From: Modestobacter sp. VKM Ac-2986
GTDB taxonomy: Bacteria; Actinomycetota; Actinomycetes; Mycobacteriales; Geodermatophilaceae
Length of the DNA stretch: 64,000 nucleotides
Direction of reading: 5' to 3'
Assembly (NCBI RefSeq): GCF_026967795.1
Contig: NZ_JAPVBH010000008.1
Location: 124,001-188,000 of the forward strand
In this document: positions 36,077 through 44,638 of the stretch, one piece after another
How the letters are laid out: every line of letters begins with the position of its first letter
How positions within the stretch are numbered: position 1 is the stretch's first letter
Notes under the pieces: model-generated
Told to the model about the DNA's origin: nothing
What the model saw: the letters and a program-made list of their open reading frames with translations, nothing else
The model's database searches: none
Position numbers and translations under genes: made by a program

Positions 36077-36667
36077 TCAGGCGCGGAGTGCGTGCAGGTG
36101 GGCGGTGAGGACGTCGGTGGCCCAGTCGGTCGGGGCGCCGGCGTCCTGGCGGACGAGGTGCAGGGCGAGCCCGTCGACGAGCGCGTGCAGGCGGCGGGCC
36201 TCGACGGGCAGGTCCAGGGACGAGGGCGCCCAGCCCGCCTCCACGAGCGACCCGATCAGCCGCAGGCTGGCCTCGGCCAGCTCCCGGTGCGCGGTGTCGT
36301 ACACCTCCCGCAGCGCGCCGCCCCCGACGGCCAGCGAGCCCAGGTGGAGGAAGACCTCCATCTCCAGCCGCCGCTCGGCGTCCAGCGGGAGCAGCTCGAG
36401 CAGGACGGCGGTCTGCGGGCCCGGCGCCGGGGCGGTGAGGTCGAGTGCACCGATCCGCTCCCGCACCCGGCGGGCCACCAGCTCCAGCGAGAAGACCAGC
36501 AGCGCGTCCTGGGTGGGGAACGCCCGGCGCAGCGAGCCGGTGGCCAGGCCCGCCTCGGCCGCCACCGTGCGCACCGAGAGCGCGCCGACCCCGCGGCCGG
36601 ACAGCACCCGCCAGGCGGCCTCGGCGACCTCCACCTCACGCGCGGCGTGGTCGATGAGCCTGGGCAC
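36077..36667 (-). CDS. TetR-family regulator
   Basis: A 196-residue regulator with an N-terminal HTH (AAEAGLATGSLRRAFPTQDALL) and a helical ligand domain with LHLGSLAVGGGALREVYDTA. The GTG at 36667 (VPRLIDHAAREVEVAEAAW) fits the family start; GTG 36682 is in frame. It is divergent from the membrane protein gene at 36736, and a direct repeat TCGTGC[TC]AAC occupies the gap. A role as repressor of that gene and itself is inferred. Confidence 0.88.
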   Translation of the reverse strand: MPRLIDHAAREVEVAEAAWRVLSGRGVGALSVRTVAAEAGLATGSLRRAFPTQDALLVFSLELVARRVRERIGALDLTAPAPGPQTAVLLELLPLDAERRLEMEVFLHLGSLAVGGGALREVYDTAHRELAEASLRLIGSLVEAGWAPSSLDLPVEARRLHALVDGLALHLVRQDAGAPTDWATDVLTAHLHALRA

Positions 36668-36684
36668 CCCCGGAATGTACACAG

Positions 36685-36723
36685 TCGTGCTAACTTGCTG
36701 CGTGTGAACACACTCGTGCCAAC
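36685..36723. promoter_or_regulatory. Candidate TetR operator (direct repeat with dyad)
   Basis: TCGTGCTAAC (36685-36694) and TCGTGCCAAC (36714-36723) are repeated 29 bases apart, with GTGTGAACACAC between them. The segment is the only non-coding DNA between the divergent tetR and membrane-protein genes. Confidence 0.55.
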
Positions 36724-36735
36724 AAGCGGGCCGTC

Positions 36736-37281
36736 GTGATCCTGGCCGTGATCGTCGCGTGCGAGATCGGCTTCTGGGTCGCGGTCCTGGGCGGGCTGGC
36801 GGCCCGGTACCTGCTGCGCGCCCGCCGGCTCAGCGTCGTCCTGCTGGTGGCAGCACCACTGCTGGACGTCGTCCTGCTGGTGGCCACCGCGGTGCACCTG
36901 CGGTCCGGGGCGACGGCGTCGCTCGAGCACGGGCTCGCCGCGCTCTACATCGGCTTCTCGGTCGCCTACGGCCACCGGCTGGTGCAGTGGGCCGACGTCC
37001 GGTTCGCGCACCGCTTCGCCGGCGGTCCGGCCCCGGTCAGGCTCACCGGCGCCGCGTACACCCGCGCCTGCTGGGGCGACGTCGGCCGGACGGCGCTCGC
37101 GGTGGGCATCGCCGGCGCCGTCCTGCTCGGCCTGATCGCCCTCGTGGACGCCCCCGAGCGCACCGAGGCGCTCCGGGCGGAGTTCCCGCTGCTGGCGCTG
37201 ATCATGGGTCTCGAGCTGCTGTGGGCGGTCAGCTACACGGTCTGGCCGCGGCGTCCTGCGGGGGTCCCGGCCGGCCGCTGA
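36736..37281 (+). CDS. Hypothetical membrane protein next to tetR
   Basis: A 181-residue protein with about five hydrophobic segments (ILAVIVACEIGFWVAVLGGL, LLVAAPLLDVVLLVATAVHL, LEHGLAALYIGFSVAYGHRL, ALAVGIAGAVLLGLIAL, LLALIMGLELLWAVSYTVW). I recognise no named family. The GTG at 36736 is 68 bases from the divergent tetR start, so it is the likely target of that regulator. Confidence 0.7.
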   Translation: MILAVIVACEIGFWVAVLGGLAARYLLRARRLSVVLLVAAPLLDVVLLVATAVHLRSGATASLEHGLAALYIGFSVAYGHRLVQWADVRFAHRFAGGPAPVRLTGAAYTRACWGDVGRTALAVGIAGAVLLGLIALVDAPERTEALRAEFPLLALIMGLELLWAVSYTVWPRRPAGVPAGR

Positions 37282-37393
37282 GCAGGTCGGCCCCTGCGGG
37301 CCACCGGACGGCACCGGGGTGACAGCGGGCGTGGGCATCTGTCCGTTGTCGACGCGAGAGCGGCGGCACCGACGACGCAGAGGGAGAACGCCC

Positions 37394-38257
37394 GTGTTCA
37401 CGCACACTCACGCACTCCAGTTCGAGGCCAAGCCCGACGGTCCCGACGCCGACTTCGCCCGCAAGATGCAGGAGGTGCTGGGCGGCCAGTGGGGCGAGAT
37501 GACCGTCGCCACCCAGTACCTGCTCCAGGGCTGGAACTGCCGCCTGCCCGGCAAGTACAAGGACATGCTCCTGGCCATCGGCACCGAGGAGCTGGCCCAC
37601 GTCGAGATGATCGTGACGATGATCGACCGGCTGCTGGACCACATGCCGCTCAAGCCCGACGCCTCCGACCGCAGCAAGGAGGCGGCCGCGGCCTACGGCC
37701 AGCACAACCCGCAGCACCCCATCGTCAACGGTGGCGGCGCCTCCTACATGGACTCCATGGGCAACCCCTGGACCGGCGCCTACGTGACCGCCAGCGGCAA
37801 CCTGTTCGCCGACTTCTCCTACAACGCCACCGCCGAGATGCAGGGTCGCCTGCAGGTCGCCCGCCTGTGGAACATGACCGACGACCCGGGCGTCAAGGAC
37901 CTGCTGCGCTTCCTGCTCACCCGCGACCACATGCACCAGCAGCAGTGGCTCGCCGCGATGGAGGAGCTCAAGGCCGACGGTCTCGACGGCATCCCGGTGC
38001 CCGAGGCCTTCCCGCTGAGCGAGGAGCTCCCCGAGTTCGCCTACACCTTCATCGACGCCTCCGACGGCCCCGACGCCGCCAACGGCCGCTGGGCCAACGG
38101 CCCCGCGATGGACGGGACGGACAACGTGTTCCGCGCCGCCCCCATCGCCGCCACCGCCGACGCCCCGATCCTGCCCCCGGGTGACCCGCGTCTGTACGGC
38201 ACGCCGCCGGCCCCGATGACCGGCCTGCTCCAGAAGGCCAAGGACGCCCTCAAGTGA
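37394..38257 (+). CDS. Manganese catalase
   Basis: A 287-residue four-helix-bundle (ferritin-like) protein. Metal ligands are visible as the glutamate of GGQWGEMTVATQYLLQGW, EELAHVEM, the glutamate of NATAEMQGRLQVARL and the histidine of TRDHMHQQQW. The central GNPWTGAYVTASGNLFADFS is typical of Mn catalases. It disproportionates hydrogen peroxide. GTG 37394 has GGGAG nine bases upstream. Confidence 0.92.
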   Translation: MFTHTHALQFEAKPDGPDADFARKMQEVLGGQWGEMTVATQYLLQGWNCRLPGKYKDMLLAIGTEELAHVEMIVTMIDRLLDHMPLKPDASDRSKEAAAAYGQHNPQHPIVNGGGASYMDSMGNPWTGAYVTASGNLFADFSYNATAEMQGRLQVARLWNMTDDPGVKDLLRFLLTRDHMHQQQWLAAMEELKADGLDGIPVPEAFPLSEELPEFAYTFIDASDGPDAANGRWANGPAMDGTDNVFRAAPIAATADAPILPPGDPRLYGTPPAPMTGLLQKAKDALK

Positions 38258-38381
38258 GGTCCCGCCTCCCCTGACCGGGAGGCACCCGAAGCGCCGTCGC
38301 CGTGCCGGCGTCCCCGTCCGCTCCCCGCGGACCCGGGCGCCGGCCCGGCGGGCGTCCGCCCAGCCGATGGAGGTCCGCACC

Positions 38382-38660
38382 GTGCACCTGTCCGTCCCCA
38401 CCACGTCCGCGCCGGGCCTGCCCGCGCTGCACGCCCCCGCCCTGCACCTGCCCCGCGGCCTGACTCCCTCGGCCGCACTGCTGTCCCTGCTCTACGTCGC
38501 CGCGATCGTCGTGGCCCTGACCGCCCCCGGGCAGCACGCCGTCGCCGGCAGCGTGGTGCTCCTGGGTCTGGTCGCCCGCTCGGTCGCCCGCCGCCGCCGT
38601 CCGGTCACCGCCGTGGCCCCGTTCCGCGAGCCCGCCCCGGCCACCGCCACCGCCGCCTGA
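38382..38660 (+). CDS. Small membrane protein downstream of Mn catalase
   Basis: A 92-residue hypothetical protein: a Pro/Leu-rich start, two hydrophobic segments (ALLSLLYVAAIVVALTA and VAGSVVLLGLVARSV) and a basic-then-Ala/Pro/Thr tail. No known family. The GTG at 38382 has GGAGG 8 bases upstream, which is better than the in-frame ATG at 38367. Possibly co-transcribed with the catalase gene. Confidence 0.55.
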   Translation: MHLSVPTTSAPGLPALHAPALHLPRGLTPSAALLSLLYVAAIVVALTAPGQHAVAGSVVLLGLVARSVARRRRPVTAVAPFREPAPATATAA

Positions 38661-38698
38661 CCCGGCGCCGCCACCTCTTGAGGAGGCCGTGACACGAC

Positions 38699-38734
38699 GC
38701 GAGGCGCGTCCCCCACCCGGGGGACGCGCCTCGC
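38699..38734 (+). terminator. 16-bp hairpin after the catalase gene pair
   Basis: A perfect 16-bp stem (38699-38714 with 38719-38734) and ACCC loop, 38 bases after the small membrane protein stop. Confidence 0.75.
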
Positions 38735-38786
38735 GCGACGTTCACGGTCCTACGTGTGCGGCCCCTGGTACGGGGCAGCGGTCAGG

Positions 38787-38838
38787 CCCCGCTGCAGGGT
38801 CCCGCCCTGAGCTCGCGAAGGGTGGGGGGGCAGCGGGG
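38787..38838. terminator. Dispersed hairpin element, family A copy 4
   Basis: CCCCGCTGC (38787-38795) pairs with GCAGCGGGG (38830-38838). Read on the minus strand, it is CGAAGGACCCC directly after the actP stop, then CCCCACCC, TTCGCGAGCTCAGGGCGGGACCC-type core, with arms unlike those of copies 1 and 2 but still complementary. Confidence 0.75.
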
Positions 38839-38845
38839 TCCTTCG

Positions 38846-40498
38846 TCAGTGCTGGACGGCCTTCTCCGCACCGATGCCGGTCAGCGACCGGACCTCGAGC
38901 TCGGCGTACTTGTCGACGTCGGGCTTGTCCTTGCTGAGCTTCGTGCCCAGCCAGCCGAGGAAGAACGACAGCGGGATGGAGACCAGGGCCGGGTTGTTGA
39001 GCGGGAACCAGGAGAAGTCCACGCCCTGGATCAGCGAGGTGCTCTTGCCGGTGGTCGGGTTGACCGTCGCGCCGGACACGACCGGCGAGAAGATGATCAG
39101 CGTGACGCAGGCGATGAGCCCGCCGTAGATCGACCACAGCGCGCCCTGGGTGGTGAACTTCTTCCAGAACAGCGTGTAGAGGATGGTCGGCAGGTTCGCC
39201 GACGCGGCCACGGCAAAGGCCAATGCCACCAGGAAGGCGATGTTCAGGCCGGCCTGCAGCGCCAGGATGCCGAGGCCGATGGCCACCGCACCGATGACGA
39301 TCGCGGCGATCCGGGCGACCTTGACCTCGGCCTCCGGGGAGCTCTGGCCCTTCTTCATCACCGAGGCGTAGACGTCGTGGGCGAACGACGCCGACGCGGT
39401 GATCGTGAGCCCCGCGACGACGGCCAGGATGGTCGCGAACGCGACGCCGGCGATGACGCCGAGCAGCGCCGTGCCACCGAGCTCGAAGGCCAGCAGCGGA
39501 GCCGCGGCGTTGACCCCACCGGGAGCGGCCAGGATGCGGTCGGCACCGACCAGGGCGCCGGCGCCGTAGCCGATGACCAGGCTGAACAGGTAGAAGATGC
39601 CGATCAGCCAGATCGCCACGACGACCGACTTCCGGGCGTCCTTGGCCGTGGGCACGGTGTAGAAGCGCATCAGCACGTGCGGCAGGCCGGCGGTGCCGAG
39701 CACCAGGGCCAGGCCCAGGGAGATGAAGTCGAGCTTCGTCGTCCCGGTGGCGCCGTACTGGGCACCGGGGCTGAGCACCTCGCGCGGGGTGGCCGAGGCG
39801 TTCGAGCTGTCCTGGGCGGCACCGAGCAGCGAGGACAGGTTGAACCCGTACTTGCCGAGCACCCAGACGGTCATGACGAAGGCGCCGGCGATGAGCAGCG
39901 TGGCCTTGATGACCTGGACGTAGGTGGTGCCGCGCATGCCGCCGACGAGCACGTAGAAGATCATCAGCGCGCCGACGACGACGACGGTGGCGGCCTGGGC
40001 GGCCTCACCGGTGACGCCGAGGAGCAGCGTGACCAGGCCACCGGCGCCGGCCATCTGGGCCAGCAGGTAGAAGAGGCTGACCACCAGCGTGGACAGCGCC
40101 GCCGCGGTGCGCACCGGGCCCTGCCGCATCCGGAAGGCCAGGACGTCGGCCATGGTGAAGCGGGCGGTGTTGCGCAGCAGCTCGGCGACCAGCAGCAGCG
40201 CCACCAGCCAGGCGACGAGGAAGCCGATCGAGTAGAGGAAGCCGTCGTAGCCGTAGACGGCGATGGCCCCGGCGATGCCCAGGAACGAGGCGGCCGACAG
40301 GTAGTCCCCGGCGATGGCCAGCCCGTTCTGGGTGCCGCTGATGTTGCGGCCGGCGGCGTAGAAGTCGGCGGCGCTCTTGTTGTTGCGACTGGCCTTGAAC
40401 GTGATGATCAGGGTGACCAGGACGAACGCCCCGAAGATCGAGATGTTGACGGCCGGCTCGCCGATCGTGGCGGCGTCGGCGGCGATCAGGTCATGCAC
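38846..40498 (-). CDS. actP: Cation/acetate symporter
   Basis: A 550-residue sodium:solute symporter with about 13 membrane helices. Signatures include SAADFYAAGRNISGTQNGLA, AGDYLSAASFLGIAG (family hallmark), TVPTAKDARKSVVVAIWLIG, and ATILAVVAGLTITASASFAH with DVYASVMKKG. ActP imports acetate, propionate and related monocarboxylates. It overlaps the upstream DUF485 gene by 8 bases, the usual yjcH-actP arrangement. Confidence 0.93.
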   Translation of the reverse strand: MHDLIAADAATIGEPAVNISIFGAFVLVTLIITFKASRNNKSAADFYAAGRNISGTQNGLAIAGDYLSAASFLGIAGAIAVYGYDGFLYSIGFLVAWLVALLLVAELLRNTARFTMADVLAFRMRQGPVRTAAALSTLVVSLFYLLAQMAGAGGLVTLLLGVTGEAAQAATVVVVGALMIFYVLVGGMRGTTYVQVIKATLLIAGAFVMTVWVLGKYGFNLSSLLGAAQDSSNASATPREVLSPGAQYGATGTTKLDFISLGLALVLGTAGLPHVLMRFYTVPTAKDARKSVVVAIWLIGIFYLFSLVIGYGAGALVGADRILAAPGGVNAAAPLLAFELGGTALLGVIAGVAFATILAVVAGLTITASASFAHDVYASVMKKGQSSPEAEVKVARIAAIVIGAVAIGLGILALQAGLNIAFLVALAFAVAASANLPTILYTLFWKKFTTQGALWSIYGGLIACVTLIIFSPVVSGATVNPTTGKSTSLIQGVDFSWFPLNNPALVSIPLSFFLGWLGTKLSKDKPDVDKYAELEVRSLTGIGAEKAVQH

Positions 40499-40865
40499 GG
40501 GGGGCTCCCTTGCCGCGCGGTGCGGAGAACTCGTGGGCCTCGAGGCGCTCGCGCATCTCGTCGGCGATCGGGTCGGTGGTGCGGCCGGAGTACCGGACGT
40601 AGAGCTGCGTGATGAGGAAGGTGCTCACGAACTGCCCCAGCCCCAGCAGGATGCCGAGGTTGACGTTGCCGAAGACCTCGGTGGACATGAGGTCCGGCGC
40701 GTAGGTGGAGAGCAGGACGTACAGCAGGTACCAGGTCAGGAAGGCCACCGTCATCGGGACGGCGAAGCGACGGAACCGGCGGCGCAGCTCCGCGAACTCC
40801 GGGGAGTCCTGGGCCTGCCGGTACTCCTGGGCGGTCAAGAGCCTGCGTTCGTTCGGTGGGGTCAC
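40491..40865 (-). CDS. DUF485 membrane protein (YjcH-like)
   Basis: A 124-residue protein with two membrane helices (VAFLTWYLLYVLLSTYAPDL; LGILLGLGQFVSTFLITQLY) and a C-terminal DPIADEMRERLE tail, typical of DUF485. It accompanies acetate symporters throughout bacteria and probably affects their assembly or activity. The GTG at 40865 is the start. Repeated GGTCAC dyads lie just upstream. Confidence 0.9.
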   Translation of the reverse strand: MTPPNERRLLTAQEYRQAQDSPEFAELRRRFRRFAVPMTVAFLTWYLLYVLLSTYAPDLMSTEVFGNVNLGILLGLGQFVSTFLITQLYVRYSGRTTDPIADEMRERLEAHEFSAPRGKGAPRA

Positions 40866-40893
40866 GGTGGCACCTCACTGTGCTTTTCCTGGA

Positions 40894-40969
40894 CGGTGAT
40901 CGCGGTCACCTTAGGGTGTGGACGGTCACAACGGCAGTGCCGGTGCCCGATGGTCACGGAACCGTGACC
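40894..40969. promoter_or_regulatory. GGTCAC dyads upstream of the acetate uptake operon
   Basis: GGTGA-N6-TCACC (40894-40909) and the dyad GGTCACGG-AA-CCGTGACC (40952-40969) flank another GGTCAC (40924-40929). They lie 29-104 bases upstream of the DUF485 start and are probable binding sites for the regulator of the operon, which is not identified. Confidence 0.5.
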
Positions 40970-41033
40970 GGAAGGTCCCGAGAGTGCATCCGGACGCAAT
41001 CACCGGGAAACGGCGGGCTGGTGCCATGGGGGC

Positions 41034-42314
41034 ATGGCCTCCTCCTGGACCGTCAGCTCCCGGACCGGCACGTCCGCACGGCCGGCCACCGGCTGGTACC
41101 CGGTGGCCCGCTCCGCCCAGGTGGGGACGACGCCCCTGCCCGTGGGCGCCGGCGGGCAGGCCTACGTCGTCCTCCGGCTGCGGCCCGGCGCGGAGGTGAC
41201 CGCCCTGCCGGCGCGGTGCCCGCACCGGCTGGTGCCGCTGGCGCACGCGACCGTGGTCGACGGCCGGGTGCAGTGCCCGTACCACGGCTGGCAGTACGGC
41301 TCCGAGGGCCGCTGCGTGGAGATCCCGTCGCTGGGGCCGGCGGGCACCCCGCCGCCGCGCGCGGACCTGACCGCCCCCTGGGCGGTGGAGGAGCGCGACG
41401 GCTGGGTCTGGCTGGCCCCCGAGCGCACGGCCACGCTGCGGCCGCCGAGGTCGGGGCACCCCGTCCCGGAGCCGGTGCCCCCGCTGCCGACCCCGGCGGG
41501 GCCGGTCCTGGGCAACCTGGACCCCTCGCTCGAGCACGCCTGGCACCCGGTCGCACTCTCCGGCGAGCTGCACGAGGGCGGCTACGTCCAGATCCGGCTG
41601 CTCGGCCGCACCTGGACGGTCCACCGCCACGGCAGCACGCTGGACGCCGACCCGCCGGCCTGGGGCGTCGTCGAGCGGCACGGCCTGGTCTGGATCGCCC
41701 CGGCCGAGCCGCGGGACACCCCGCTGCCCGTCCCCGAGACCACCGACCCCCGGGCGGTGCGCGCCTGGCTGCCACCGGCCCGCAGCTCGGCCCCGGCCGG
41801 GCCGCTGACCGACCTGTTCCTCGACGCGGCGCACGTCCCCGTCCTCCACCCCACCGCCGACGCCCCGTACGCACCGGTGGCGGAGGTGACGCCACAGGCC
41901 GGCGGGTCGACCAGCGTGTGGGAGGAGCCGTCCGCGGGGACGCGGCGCCGCACCACCGCCGTCCACCGGGCGCCGTTCCAGCTGCGGCGGCGCACCGACG
42001 AGCTCGAGACCGGCGCCGCCCGCACCACGCTGTTCCTGCTGCAGCCCGAGGACGAGGACTCGACGCGGGTCTACACCTGCCTGTTCCTCACCCCACCGGC
42101 CGGGACGACGCTGGACGCCGAGGAGGTGGCGGCCGCGGTGGCCGGGGCGGGCGCCGCGCTCACCGGGGACCTGGAGCTGGCGGCGGGGCTGGCGAGCAGC
42201 GGGCTGCCCCTGCTGCCCCGCGACGAGCTGCACGTCCCGGCGGACGCCCCCGGCGTGGCGCTGCGCCGCACGCTGGCCGACTTCGCGGCCGACCCCCTGC
42301 GCCGGTCCGCCTGA
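41034..42314 (+). CDS. Rieske non-haem iron oxygenase with degenerate second Rieske-like half
   Basis: A 426-residue protein. Residues ~20-131 form a Rieske domain with [2Fe-2S] ligands C62/H64 and C81/H84 (RCPHRL, QCPYHGW). Residues ~169-226 repeat its first and last strands (WHPVALSGEL and WGVVERHGLVWIAPAE, against WYPVARSAQV and WAVEERDGWVWLAPER), but the cluster-binding part is gone. The mononuclear iron site follows as D264-x2-H267-x4-H272. The C-terminal domain shows FLLQPEDEDSTRVYTCLFL. Family members hydroxylate or demethylate aromatic or steroid substrates; the substrate here is unknown. The ATG at 41034 is the start. Confidence 0.85.
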   Translation: MASSWTVSSRTGTSARPATGWYPVARSAQVGTTPLPVGAGGQAYVVLRLRPGAEVTALPARCPHRLVPLAHATVVDGRVQCPYHGWQYGSEGRCVEIPSLGPAGTPPPRADLTAPWAVEERDGWVWLAPERTATLRPPRSGHPVPEPVPPLPTPAGPVLGNLDPSLEHAWHPVALSGELHEGGYVQIRLLGRTWTVHRHGSTLDADPPAWGVVERHGLVWIAPAEPRDTPLPVPETTDPRAVRAWLPPARSSAPAGPLTDLFLDAAHVPVLHPTADAPYAPVAEVTPQAGGSTSVWEEPSAGTRRRTTAVHRAPFQLRRRTDELETGAARTTLFLLQPEDEDSTRVYTCLFLTPPAGTTLDAEEVAAAVAGAGAALTGDLELAAGLASSGLPLLPRDELHVPADAPGVALRRTLADFAADPLRRSA

Positions 42315-42369
42315 CCGCACCAGGAGCCCGGACGAGCCCCGCCGGTCGCGACGGGGGACGATCCAGCGC

Positions 42370-42855
42370 GTGAGCACGCCTCGTCCCGACGGGGACGCAC
42401 GACCGGGACCCGGCCGCTTCGAGCGGGGCACGGACGGACCCCGGGTGATCCTGGCCGGCGTCGACGGGTCGTCCACCTCGCTGCACGCCGTGGCCTACGC
42501 GGCGGGGCTCGCGCGCCGGCAGCGCTCCCGGCTGGTCGTGGTCTTCGTGGCCGAGGCGGGTCCGGCGATGGCCGGGCTGGTGCCCGGCGCCGGGGCCGTC
42601 GTCCGGGAGGCCAACACCGAGATCGGCACCCGACTGCGCGCGGAACTGCTGCCCGTGGCCGAGGAGCTCGGCGTCGAGGTCGACTTCCGCATCGCCTCCG
42701 GGGACCCGGTCGCGGAGATCTCCCGGATCGCCGACGAGGTGCTCGCCGACGCCGTCCTCGTGGGCGCCTCGGAGCAGGCCGGGCACCGGGTGGTCGGGTC
42801 GGTCGCGGTGCGGCTGGTGCGGGTCGGGCGCTGGCCGGTGACCGTCGTCCCGTAG
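42370..42855 (+). CDS. Universal stress protein (UspA family)
   Basis: A 161-residue single-Usp-domain protein. It has VILAGVDGSSTSLHAVAYAA at the first strand, and the end VGASEQAGHRVVGSVAVRLV, with the nucleotide-binding G-x2-G-x9-G(S) loop partly conserved. Usp proteins act in stress and dormancy; ATP binding is plausible. The N-terminal 20 residues are a charged, Pro/Gly-rich extension. GTG 42370. Its stop is 3 bases from the convergent MFS gene. Confidence 0.85.
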   Translation: MSTPRPDGDARPGPGRFERGTDGPRVILAGVDGSSTSLHAVAYAAGLARRQRSRLVVVFVAEAGPAMAGLVPGAGAVVREANTEIGTRLRAELLPVAEELGVEVDFRIASGDPVAEISRIADEVLADAVLVGASEQAGHRVVGSVAVRLVRVGRWPVTVVP

Positions 42856-42858
42856 GTC

Positions 42859-44100
42859 TCAGGCCGTGGCGGGCTGCGGGCCGGCGGCGAAGGCGGTGTC
42901 GACCAGGTCGCGGTGGACGGCGAGCAGCCACCACAGCACCAGGGAGAGCACGAGCAGGCCCGCGCCGGACACGGCGAAGACCGTCGGCACGCTGGTGGCG
43001 TCGGCGAGCAGGCCCCCGGCGAGCGCGCCGAGCGGGATGCCGCCCCAGACCAGCGTGCGGTAGCCGCCCTGCACGCGGCCGAAGAGCACCTCCGGGATGA
43101 GCGCCTGGCGCAGCGACATGGTCAGCACGTTCCAGAACATGACGCCGGCCGCGCCGGCCCCGAACAGCAGGCCGGCGACGACGGCGTTCCCGGTCGCGGC
43201 CATCCCGAGGGTGGCCAGGGCGGCGATCACCGAGCCGGCCACCAGGGTCGCGGTGCGGCCGATCCGGCCCGCCAGCGGCGCCGCGGTGAGCCCGCCGAGG
43301 ACCGAACCGACACCGGCGGTGGTGAGGAGCAGGCCGTAGCCGGCCTCCTCGACGCCCAGGTCGTCGAGGGCGTAGAGCACGAGGACGCCGGTGGTCATCG
43401 ACTGGACCAGGGCGGTGGCGGCCGAGACGAGGGTGAGGCCGCGCAGGAACCGGTGCCGCCACAGCCACCCGACGCCCTCGGCGACGTCCCGGCGGATCGT
43501 GGTGGGCGGCCCGTCGGCGCGCGCCGGCCGGTGCCGCCCGGCGATGCCGAGCACCAGGACGGCGGCGAGCAGGAAGCCACCGGCGGTGCCGAGCAGCGGT
43601 GCGGCGACGGCGAGGGCGAACAGCACCGACCCCAGCGGGGCACCGAGGAAGCCCTGACTGGCCTCCTCGGCCGTGGTCAGCAGCCCGTTGCCCCGGTCGA
43701 GCTGCTCACGGGTCACGACCTGCGGCAGCATCGCGCGGGCGGCGCTGTCGTAGAACGTCTCGGCCACCCCGATGGCGAACGCGACGGCGTAGAGGGCGGG
43801 CAGCGACGTCGTCCCGGTGAGCGCGGTGACCGCCAGCGCACCCAGGGCCAGCGCCCGGACGACGTTGGCCGCGGCCATCGCCCGCTTGCGGTCGACCCGG
43901 TCGACGACGGCACCGGCCGGCAGCGCGAACAGCAGCCAGGGCAGGAAGGCCAGCGAGGACAGTGCGGCGACCTGCACCGGGTCGCGGGTGAGGGTGGCGG
44001 CCAGCAGCGGCAGCGCCACCCGGATCACGCCGTCGGCGAGGTTGGAGACCGCGCTGGCGGCGTAGAGCCGCCAGAACGCCGGGCCGAGGGGCGTGGACAC
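42859..44100 (-). CDS. MFS transporter (EntS/MFS_3 type)
   Basis: A 413-residue exporter with 12 membrane segments. Signatures: YAASAVSNLADGVIRVALPL, GAVVDRVDRKRAMAAANVVR, TFYDSAARAMLPQVVTREQL and RQALIPEVLFGRVQGGYRTL. It is a paralogue in type of the transporter at 1918-3165. The GTG at 44100 is the start. The neighbouring regulators suggest drug or siderophore export, but substrate is unknown. Confidence 0.87.
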   Translation of the reverse strand: MSTPLGPAFWRLYAASAVSNLADGVIRVALPLLAATLTRDPVQVAALSSLAFLPWLLFALPAGAVVDRVDRKRAMAAANVVRALALGALAVTALTGTTSLPALYAVAFAIGVAETFYDSAARAMLPQVVTREQLDRGNGLLTTAEEASQGFLGAPLGSVLFALAVAAPLLGTAGGFLLAAVLVLGIAGRHRPARADGPPTTIRRDVAEGVGWLWRHRFLRGLTLVSAATALVQSMTTGVLVLYALDDLGVEEAGYGLLLTTAGVGSVLGGLTAAPLAGRIGRTATLVAGSVIAALATLGMAATGNAVVAGLLFGAGAAGVMFWNVLTMSLRQALIPEVLFGRVQGGYRTLVWGGIPLGALAGGLLADATSVPTVFAVSGAGLLVLSLVLWWLLAVHRDLVDTAFAAGPQPATA

Positions 44101-44166
44101 GCCCCGACCCTGCCAGGCGGGGACGACAGGACCGTCGACCGCCGTCCGGCCCGTCGCGGGAGCCGG

Positions 44167-44514
44167 CTACGGCGGGTCGAGGACCCCCGCGTGCATCCCA
44201 GCGACGACCAGCCGGGCGCGGTCGGGGACCTGCATCTCCCGCATGGCCCGGTTGACGTGCGTCTTGACCGTGAGCGTAGAGAAGAGGAAGTGCTCGGCGA
44301 TCTCGTCGTCGGACAGCCCGCGCACCACCAGGGCGAGGACCTCCCGCTCCCGTGCGGTCAGCTCCGCACCCGCGATGGAGAAGGCGGAGTCGGAGGACTT
44401 CGCGCCAGTGACGGTCAGGACGGCGAAGACCGCGGTGACCAGGACCCACGCGACCGCCACCACCCCGCGGTGACCGGCGCTGTAGGCGCCGACCCGGGAC
44501 GAGGACCTCGACAT
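44167..44514 (-). CDS. In-frame chimera: MMPL transporter N-terminus fused to LuxR-type HTH
   Basis: A 115-residue open frame with a perfect start context (GGAGGAG seven bases before ATG 44514). Residues ~8-51 (AGHRGVVAVAWVLVTAVFAV, then KSSDSAFSIAGAE) read like the first helix and SFSIPGTE motif of MMPL/RND transporters. From residue 52 the protein switches to a LuxR/NarL output domain (LTAREREVLALVVRGLSDDE, STLTVKTHVNRAMREM). This looks like a deletion that joined the start of an mmpL gene to the end of a response-regulator gene; the join is near 44360-44366. It may be expressed as a membrane-tethered HTH or be a remnant. Confidence 0.65.
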   Translation of the reverse strand: MSRSSSRVGAYSAGHRGVVAVAWVLVTAVFAVLTVTGAKSSDSAFSIAGAELTAREREVLALVVRGLSDDEIAEHFLFSTLTVKTHVNRAMREMQVPDRARLVVAGMHAGVLDPP

Positions 44515-44638
44515 CGGGATCTCCTCCGGTCTCGGTCCGCGGTGCGGACCTGCTGAGGGAGACCCTGGTCGCCGGCGGGGTGCCCGTCGTCGTGCTCGCG
44601 CGGTGACCGCCGTACTGCGGGCGCGGTACCCGGCGGCG

